A program made the position numbers and the translations under genes. Below are positions 6,294 to 11,592 of a stretch of DNA of 11,592 bases, one piece after another. The stretch's first letter is position 1. Every line of letters starts with the position of its first letter. Location: positions 1 through 11,592 of the forward strand of contig JAUWHL010000229.1 of NCBI GenBank assembly GCA_030605895.1, read 5' to 3'. This DNA comes from Promethearchaeota archaeon (GTDB taxonomy: Archaea > Asgardarchaeota > Lokiarchaeia > Sigyniarchaeales > SOKP01). Below the pieces are notes generated by a model. The model was not told the origin of the DNA. It did no database searches and worked only from the letters and a program-made list of their open reading frames with translations.

Positions 6294-8696
6294 ATGAAAT
6301 TGGAAGATATTCAAGCACTAGATACCATAATTAATTTAGTTGAAGAATTTGCAGAAAAAAACATAATAAGAAAGAAAAAAACTAATTTTAAGAAGATTAG
6401 AGAAAAATTCAACAATCTAAAAGATATAAAAGAGGAAGAAAAGCAAGTAAAGTTATATCAAAACATTTTAAGTAAATTATTTTCAATAATTAAGCGTGAT
6501 GTACTCCCTGACACATATTTTATCATAGGGGGCCATGGAGGCATTATTATCAACGATATTGGTTTCTGTGAATTTGATTCTCCTAAATTAGCGATGGAAG
6601 ATTTGTTAAAAAAAATGCAATTAGCTATAGAAACCAATATGCCTTATAATATCGAAATAGCTATTTCATGTTTAGAATGGTTAGACAAGAATTCTCCGGA
6701 TAAAATTAAAGAATTCTTAAGGATCTTCAAACAGGGAAGATTTGAAATAATAAATCCTTCATACTCGCAACCTTATAATTTAATAATAGGTCCGGAATCT
6801 AATATAAAACAATTTGAATATGGTTTAAATGTATTACAACGATTAGAGTTAAGTTCAAACATTTTTTATTGCTCGGAAAGTTCTCTTCATCCTCAAATTC
6901 CTCAAATCTTAAAGGGATTTAATATAAAATATGGATCATTAAGAACCCGAATATTAGGAGTTAACCCTACCTCTAATTCAGCTTATATTAATTGGACTGG
7001 ATTGGATAACACCACTATTGAGACCATTGTTGATCAATCAGGAGTGTTTAATGGTGAATATTGGCATGGAACATTCTTTAAAGAAATTCCAAATTTGTTA
7101 TTTCAGTCTGTTGCTCGTCCTTTTATGGACTATATTATCTATTCTAATCTTGAAGATTTCAGGAATCGGCAACCATTGCAAGAGGAAATCTGGCGTATCT
7201 CTAAATTTTCAGAAATTTTTGGTAATTTTTTACAGTGTTCTGAATTTTTTGAAATAATTGAAAAAAATGGTGAATTCAAATATAAACGGGATGAATTTTT
7301 ACTCGGAAATTTTATTTTTATACAATCTGAATTGTTTCTTCAAAATAAAAATACTGAAATTATCCTTATATCAGCAGAAATTATTAATTGTATTTTAGGG
7401 ATATTTAGTATGAAGAGTAATGATAATCTTCTTGAAGATTTATGGAAAAAACTTTTACTTACACAAACTCATGACTGTTATGCTGTCCCTTTTATACGAC
7501 CCGGTGATTATACTCAAGCTCAGTTAGGTAAAGAAGAACTGAAAAAGTTAGAACTAAAATTAACTAATATTTCAATTTCTGATCTAGGTCTCCAAATTCA
7601 TAAAGATATACAAGGTAAATGTCAAGATTTCATTAAGATATCACTTGCTCAATTGGTAAAAGAATTAGGACAAGAAAAGAATGATTCAAAAAATCTATCC
7701 AATAGAATTTTTGTGTTTAATCCTACCTGCTATACCAGAAATGATGTAATTACAATCAATTCCCAGCAAGAGCCTGAGTTTAAAATCATTGAGGATATTC
7801 CCGGTTTTGGATATAAAATTGTTTCATACAGTGAAGAGAATAAGATAGAAACTCAAGAAAATTCTGTTTTTTTATATAATATAGAAATCTTAGAAGATTT
7901 AAAAACAATTCAAGTAAAATTTAAGAAAAAGGAGGTTTTTGAACTAAAATTTAATTCCAAAAGAGATTATAAGTTGTATTTGGAAGAACAATATCAAGAT
8001 AATGTCGTACAATGGCTTGTTATAGAAGGAAAATTAAAAGACCAAGCCTTCAAAATTAAATTAGTTCAATTTAGAGGAATAAATCGGCTTGAACTATATA
8101 TTAATTCAATATTATTACAAGAAATAATACTCAATCCTTTGATCGAAATTAAGAAATCTATTATAAATTATCCTTTTGGAATTGAAGAGACGAAAAGATC
8201 GAAAATCCAAACATTAGACTTTATGTGGTTAAAAGGATCTGAGCATGGTATAATTTATATTCAAAAAAATAGCCAGATATTCAAAATTAATCGAGAGAAT
8301 TTTGAAATTCGAAATTTATTGCTAAAAAAGGGCAGATTTGAATTTGCTATATCAATTACAGACGAGAACAATTCACTCTCTCCCTTATATTATGTGGATT
8401 CTTTTTACTTTAAATTACTAGTAATTAAAATAGATGATAAACTTGAAATTAAAAAAAATATCGACACTTTTTTATCAATAGACCTGCCTATTTCAGTTAT
8501 AAATATGTGGAAACGTGAGGATGGGTCATTTCTAAGACTATTTAATCCAAGTAATAAAGAAAGAACTATTAAACTAAGTGGAAAATTAGTAAAAAATCAA
8601 GTAAAAGAAATCGACTTTAATTATAATGTATTGTCGACATTAGAATCTAATAATATAAATTTTAGACCATGGAAGATAAAGACTTTAAAATTTTAA
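6294..8696 (+). CDS. GH38-like protein (alpha-mannosidase relative) with altered active site
   Basis: The 800-residue product has the layout of family 38 glycoside hydrolases: a catalytic-like barrel at about 70-370, a helical middle domain at about 375-450 and a long beta-rich C-terminal part. Recognisable pieces are FIIGGHGG (His81), SYSQPYNLIIGPESN at 156-170, HPQIPQILKGF at 199-209 and LLLTQTHDCYAVPF at 387-400 with His393. In Golgi mannosidase II zinc is held by two His and two Asp, one of them the nucleophile. Here both His positions seem kept, but the HxD Asp reads Gly83 and the nucleophile position reads Ser194-Glu195. It may therefore use Glu195, be inactive, or belong to a divergent GH38 subgroup. 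There is no signal peptide, so it probably acts in the cytoplasm on sugar brought in by the symporter. Its stop lies 14 bases from the convergent CooC-like gene. Confidence 0.75.
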   Translation: MKLEDIQALDTIINLVEEFAEKNIIRKKKTNFKKIREKFNNLKDIKEEEKQVKLYQNILSKLFSIIKRDVLPDTYFIIGGHGGIIINDIGFCEFDSPKLAMEDLLKKMQLAIETNMPYNIEIAISCLEWLDKNSPDKIKEFLRIFKQGRFEIINPSYSQPYNLIIGPESNIKQFEYGLNVLQRLELSSNIFYCSESSLHPQIPQILKGFNIKYGSLRTRILGVNPTSNSAYINWTGLDNTTIETIVDQSGVFNGEYWHGTFFKEIPNLLFQSVARPFMDYIIYSNLEDFRNRQPLQEEIWRISKFSEIFGNFLQCSEFFEIIEKNGEFKYKRDEFLLGNFIFIQSELFLQNKNTEIILISAEIINCILGIFSMKSNDNLLEDLWKKLLLTQTHDCYAVPFIRPGDYTQAQLGKEELKKLELKLTNISISDLGLQIHKDIQGKCQDFIKISLAQLVKELGQEKNDSKNLSNRIFVFNPTCYTRNDVITINSQQEPEFKIIEDIPGFGYKIVSYSEENKIETQENSVFLYNIEILEDLKTIQVKFKKKEVFELKFNSKRDYKLYLEEQYQDNVVQWLVIEGKLKDQAFKIKLVQFRGINRLELYINSILLQEIILNPLIEIKKSIINYPFGIEETKRSKIQTLDFMWLKGSEHGIIYIQKNSQIFKINRENFEIRNLLLKKGRFEFAISITDENNSLSPLYYVDSFYFKLLVIKIDDKLEIKKNIDTFLSIDLPISVINMWKREDGSFLRLFNPSNKERTIKLSGKLVKNQVKEIDFNYNVLSTLESNNINFRPWKIKTLKF

Positions 8697-8710
8697 AGTG
8701 AATTGTGATT

Positions 8711-9505
8711 TTATGTGATTCTTATCTTATCAAAAGTGTTTTTAATTAACTTATTTATAGCTGTCATACTTTTCGATTTTTCAGTAATAGTTATTATGGG
8801 TTTACCTTTTAAATCTAATTCTGATATTATCTCATCTTCTGGGACTTCTATCCACAAAGGCAAATTTAGATCTTTAAGTTTTTTTTTAATTTGATTTGTA
8901 TTCCCTTTAACTCTATTTAAGACCACACCTAATTCTTTATATTTAGTAAATTTCTTAGCGCTTTTACGAATAGCCTCAGCAGTGTCAATACTCCTTATTG
9001 AAATATCTGAAACAATTAAAAGAATATCAACTGTCTCTATTACCATTCGATTGATTTGTTCAAGTCCCGCTTCACAGTCAATTAATACAATGTCAAAATC
9101 CTTAGAAATCGATCCAATAACCTTTCTTAAAAGAGTATTCGAAGGACAAAAACATCCAGGTCCCTCAGGTTGACCTATAGAAAATAAGCTAAAATCTTTA
9201 CTTTCAGTTATAGCGTTATATACTTCTAAATCAATATTTTCTGCTACTTTTTCAAAATCTTTTGCTTTCGTTAGAATTTCATCTATAACATCTGTCCTCA
9301 ATTTCTCAAGACTTTTTTCTGGGACTAAATTTACCATATGGCTCAAATGTGGATGTGTTGGGTCAGCATCAATCAATAGCATTTTAAAATTATATAATTT
9401 TGATATACTTTTCGCTAAAAGAGTTGTTATAACGGTCTTACCAGAACCTCCCTTTCCTACAACTGAAATTGTTAATGGTTTGTCAAAATGATTTGTATTT
9501 TTCAT
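8711..9505 (-). CDS. cooC: CooC-like nickel-insertion ATPase
   Basis: The 264-residue product is a SIMIBI-class P-loop ATPase of the CooC/AcsF type. The deviant Walker A motif GKGGSGKT is at residues 17-24, with the signature lysine at 18. The LLIDADP segment is at 43-49, and the Walker B-like IVLIDCEAGLEQ is at 139-150. The Cys-x-Cys pair of CooC proteins is present as GCFCPSN (Cys118 and Cys120), followed by LLR. In characterised CooC this pair sits at the dimer interface and binds metal, and ATP drives nickel delivery to carbon monoxide dehydrogenase or acetyl-CoA synthase. It is the last gene of the minus-strand set, 27 bases after the AcsB-like gene. No full CODH or ACS gene is in view, so its client may be the neighbouring AcsB-like protein or something outside. 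NifH-like electron transfer is another possibility. Confidence 0.88.
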   Translation of the reverse strand: MKNTNHFDKPLTISVVGKGGSGKTVITTLLAKSISKLYNFKMLLIDADPTHPHLSHMVNLVPEKSLEKLRTDVIDEILTKAKDFEKVAENIDLEVYNAITESKDFSLFSIGQPEGPGCFCPSNTLLRKVIGSISKDFDIVLIDCEAGLEQINRMVIETVDILLIVSDISIRSIDTAEAIRKSAKKFTKYKELGVVLNRVKGNTNQIKKKLKDLNLPLWIEVPEDEIISELDLKGKPIITITEKSKSMTAINKLIKNTFDKIRIT

Positions 9506-9532
9506 TTTAAAAGTATCAAAAATCGCTTAATA

Positions 9533-10315
9533 TTATTTCTCAATTTTTTCTCTTTCAACTAAAACTTGTTTAATTTCATAACATTCTTCTTGATACGGAC
9601 AAATCTCACATCCCCAATCATATTCACAATCGATCCTTTTTTTCCATTCTTCAATTTTTTTTAACCATTTTTCATTTAGAGATGCAATAATTTTAGAAGT
9701 TATTTTAATAATTTCGTCAATTAAATTGGGATAAGAATTTATAAAAAAAATCTCCATAGATTTAATTATATCTTTAAAACGTTGCTTATATAAATAAAAA
9801 ATCGCATTTCCTAAAAATTCAAATGTAAAATTGGTTCTTATATTCTCACTGATTCGACACCAAAATTTCCTAGGAATTGTTCTTATTAAAAATCCTTCTA
9901 TTCCATTAGATATAAGATTAAATTGTTTTAAGGATTCCCAATTCTTATCGGTAATATTTTTTACCCCAATTAGGATTATCATTCCAAAATCGGTAGATAA
10001 ATCCTGTATATCCTTGCTTTCTAGTCCAATTAGAGTAATTCTCCCGTTTTTTATATAATTAATAAAATCTAAATGAGAGAAGGGATAAACTAAAGAAAAT
10101 GACTTTTTATTGATGCCTCCCAGTTCAAGCTTAGTTTCTTCTTGAAGAATAATCTCTTTATGCTTATCTAATTCAACTTTTATATTTACTTTTTCAAAGA
10201 GTTTAGGAGGATTAGGATTTTCTTCATAAATAAATACATTTTTCCCTTCTTGGGACTTAGAGTTTACATAATTCCTTAAATTATCAAGAAATTCTTCAAA
10301 TAATTCGGTTTTCAT
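9533..10315 (-). CDS. truncated CdhC/AcsB-like (acetyl-CoA synthase beta) domain protein
   Basis: The 260-residue product matches the middle part of the ACS beta subunit CdhC/AcsB but is half its size (CdhC is about 470 residues). The correspondence covers KLELGG at 62-67 (CdhC VELGG), NGRITLIGLES at 90-100 (DDKVTIVGPD), GIEGFLIRTIPRKFWCRIS at 138-156 (CQGIMHLNQRYDVWMRIS) and the cysteine patch near the end (CdhC YGCTLCQSFAPTNVC). Here that patch reads WGCEICPYQEEC, with Cys236, Cys239 and Cys245 plus an added Cys230. These four could hold a 4Fe-4S cluster. The chain ends 15 residues later, so the fourth A-cluster cysteine and the Cys-Gly-Cys that binds the proximal and distal nickel are absent. 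It therefore cannot be a normal acetyl-CoA synthase. The first 60 residues are unlike CdhC. The ending looks intact, with a clean stop and no frameshift, and its neighbours are an HdrD-like protein and CooC. Confidence 0.75.
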   Translation of the reverse strand: MKTELFEEFLDNLRNYVNSKSQEGKNVFIYEENPNPPKLFEKVNIKVELDKHKEIILQEETKLELGGINKKSFSLVYPFSHLDFINYIKNGRITLIGLESKDIQDLSTDFGMIILIGVKNITDKNWESLKQFNLISNGIEGFLIRTIPRKFWCRISENIRTNFTFEFLGNAIFYLYKQRFKDIIKSMEIFFINSYPNLIDEIIKITSKIIASLNEKWLKKIEEWKKRIDCEYDWGCEICPYQEECYEIKQVLVEREKIEK

Positions 10316-10333
10316 AAAATTCCAATTATGATT

Positions 10334-10340
10334 CTATAAA
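10334..10340 (-). promoter_or_regulatory. possible TATA box of the AcsB-like gene
   Basis: On the minus strand TTTATAG lies in a CTTTATAGAA context centred about 23 bases before the ATG at 10315. The spacing is slightly short for a leaderless start. Together with the T run just upstream it suggests the AcsB-like and CooC-like genes may have their own promoter. Confidence 0.3.
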
Positions 10341-10346
10341 GATAAT

Positions 10347-10355
10347 AAAAAAAAA
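10347..10355 (-). terminator. oligo-T tract after the HdrD-like gene
   Basis: Nine A residues on the plus strand give nine T residues in the transcript sense, starting 12 bases after the HdrD-like stop at 10368. This is the longest T run of the window in transcript sense and could stop or partly attenuate transcription before the AcsB-like gene. Confidence 0.4.
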
Positions 10356-10367
10356 GGATTAATAGTT

Positions 10368-11592
10368 TTAACTCTTAATTGCTTTATTTATTAATTCTGA
10401 TAGATCAAAGGTTTTAATTTCATCATTTTTGATATTTGACTTGAATTGGTTTAAACAGAACGGACAGCAAGATACAATTGCTTCAGCAGTAGTTTCTTTC
10501 GCTTCCTCAATTCTTTCATTAGCGGCAAAACTGGATAAATCTTTAAATGCTGACCTCACACCTCCCCCAGAACCACAACACCAAGCATGTTGTTTATTTC
10601 TTGGCATTTCTATTAATTCAATTCCAGGAATATTCTTCAATACTTCCCTTGGGGGCTCATATATTCCCATGTGGCGCCCAATATGACATGGATCGTGATA
10701 TGTTATTTTCATATTTAAATTTTTATCAAATTTTATCTCATTATTATTTAATTTCTCCATCAAAAACTCAGGTAAATGAAGTATCTCAATGCCATGGTCA
10801 AGCCCAAATTTCTTAGGGTATGTCTCTTTTAATGTTCGATAGCATCCAGCACAAGATGTGATTATTTTTTCAATCCCTTCATTTTTAAAGATATTTACAT
10901 TATTTTCAGCAATATTCTTGGCTTTTTCTGTTTGTCCAGTCATATAAACTGGAGAGCCGCAACAATGTTCATCTTTAAGAATTCTGAAATCAACTTGCAG
11001 CGAATTTAATATTTCAGCTGTAGCAATCGCGATATTTTGTTCTCTATAACTGGTTGTACAACCAACAAAATATGCTATTTTAGCATCTGGAGTTTGTTTA
11101 ATTTCCGAAGTTATCCAATTTGTTCTATTTTTGTGCTTTTCCATATACGGATTGTATTCTAAAGCTACATGCTCAGTATATTTCTTTTGTTCTGGCATAG
11201 GACCAAAACCTTTTTGAACCGCCTCCTCCCTCATTGCCATCAACCATTCTCCTGCATAATTGTGAATCTCTGGGATTTGACATTGTTGTGTACATGCTAG
11301 GCAAACAGAACATTGGTAAAATATATTTGCTAAATTTTCAGTCCATTTTAATTTACTTGTATTAATAGCCCAAGAAAGGAGATTTTTTCCTCCTAAATAA
11401 TAAGCCTCAAACTTTCCAAATTCTCCAGAGGGACAAACTCGAAACCAACCCTCTTCCTGATATCCAGTTCGGCATGTACCACATTTTCCACATTGATATA
11501 AGATGTCTTTATAATATTCTAAATTTTTATGTCTATCAAGTTTTTGTTGATCGGGGACGGTTTCAATACGAGTTATGCCTTTACCATCTACA
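10368..11592 (-). CDS. HdrD/GlcF-like iron-sulfur oxidoreductase, 5' end outside window
   Basis: The frame is open from the right edge (first full codon at 11591) to TAA at 10368, giving 407 visible residues; a TTG at 11243 is only an internal codon. N-terminal motifs are CGKCGTC followed 12 residues later by CP, and CSVCLACTQQCQIP, which suggest two 4Fe-4S clusters. Two CCG domains follow. The first has CTTSYREQN, EHCCGSP and SCAGCYRT; the second has YHDPCHIGRH, WCCGSGGGVRS and SCCPFCLNQ. This layout is that of HdrD, GlcF and related (Fe-S)-binding oxidoreductases, in which CCG cysteines bind special 4Fe-4S clusters that handle disulfide or two-electron chemistry. It is the first visible gene of the minus-strand set and is followed 52 bases later by the AcsB-like gene. 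Heterodisulfide reductase, 2-hydroxyacid dehydrogenase partner or dedicated electron donor cannot be separated from sequence alone. Confidence 0.87.
   Translation of the reverse strand, partial: VDGKGITRIETVPDQQKLDRHKNLEYYKDILYQCGKCGTCRTGYQEEGWFRVCPSGEFGKFEAYYLGGKNLLSWAINTSKLKWTENLANIFYQCSVCLACTQQCQIPEIHNYAGEWLMAMREEAVQKGFGPMPEQKKYTEHVALEYNPYMEKHKNRTNWITSEIKQTPDAKIAYFVGCTTSYREQNIAIATAEILNSLQVDFRILKDEHCCGSPVYMTGQTEKAKNIAENNVNIFKNEGIEKIITSCAGCYRTLKETYPKKFGLDHGIEILHLPEFLMEKLNNNEIKFDKNLNMKITYHDPCHIGRHMGIYEPPREVLKNIPGIELIEMPRNKQHAWCCGSGGGVRSAFKDLSSFAANERIEEAKETTAEAIVSCCPFCLNQFKSNIKNDEIKTFDLSELINKAIKS

Noticed and set aside
8704..8720. direct repeat TGTGATT (8704-8710 and 8714-8720) in the convergent gap
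   Set aside because: Seven bases in A/T-rich DNA is within chance and there is no third copy. The gap is too short to suggest an attachment site or operator.
11241..11243. TTG as the start of a 291-residue HdrD-like protein
   Set aside because: The frame continues without a stop to the window edge and encodes two iron-sulfur motifs upstream, so the gene is longer and cut by the window.
1..11592. CRISPR arrays, tRNA or rRNA genes, insertion sequences
   Set aside because: No regularly spaced repeats, cloverleaf-like segments, transposase motifs or long inverted repeats were noticed; intergenic gaps are all under 200 bases.

Overview
The window is A+T-rich and gene-dense, and it looks archaeal. 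Several genes have a TATA-like box about 25-30 bases upstream of the start and no Shine-Dalgarno sequence, which suggests leaderless or near-leaderless transcripts. The gene families also fit an anaerobic archaeon: a relative of the acetyl-CoA synthase beta subunit CdhC/AcsB, a CooC-type nickel ATPase, an HdrD-type iron-sulfur protein, a LarA-type nickel racemase and the tail of a tungsten aldehyde:ferredoxin oxidoreductase. The eukaryote-like mix (isoprenylcysteine methyltransferase-like, RetSat/CrtI-like, GH38-like) together with the base composition suggests an Asgard (Lokiarchaeia-like) lineage. That placement is inference, because the window has no rRNA or marker gene.

Left part (1-3200): an ICMT-like membrane methyltransferase on the minus strand is divergent from an alpha/beta hydrolase and an FAD-dependent CrtI/RetSat-like oxidoreductase on the plus strand. 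These could act on isoprenoid or other lipid substrates, but nothing in the sequence fixes a pathway.

Middle part (3200-8700, plus strand): first comes a short relic of the C-terminus of an aldehyde:ferredoxin oxidoreductase. It is followed by a LarA-family nickel-pincer racemase/epimerase with all expected catalytic residues, a GPH-family sugar:cation symporter, a 32-codon ORF overlapping the symporter stop, and an 800-residue GH38-like protein whose usual catalytic/zinc aspartates appear to be replaced. Together they suggest uptake and conversion of a sugar, sugar acid or 2-hydroxyacid.

Right part (8700-11592, minus strand, convergent with the GH38-like gene after only 14 bases): three genes read in the order HdrD-like iron-sulfur oxidoreductase (5' end outside the window), a 260-residue truncated relative of CdhC/AcsB, and a CooC-like ATPase. 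The AcsB-like protein keeps the middle-domain signature and an A-cluster-like cysteine patch, but it ends before the nickel-binding Cys-Gly-Cys. This set is the best candidate for an undescribed system: an iron-sulfur electron donor, a degenerate ACS scaffold and a dimeric metal/ATP switch protein with no CODH or complete ACS gene beside it.

No tRNA, rRNA, CRISPR array or insertion sequence was seen. No stretch over 300 bases lacks a gene.
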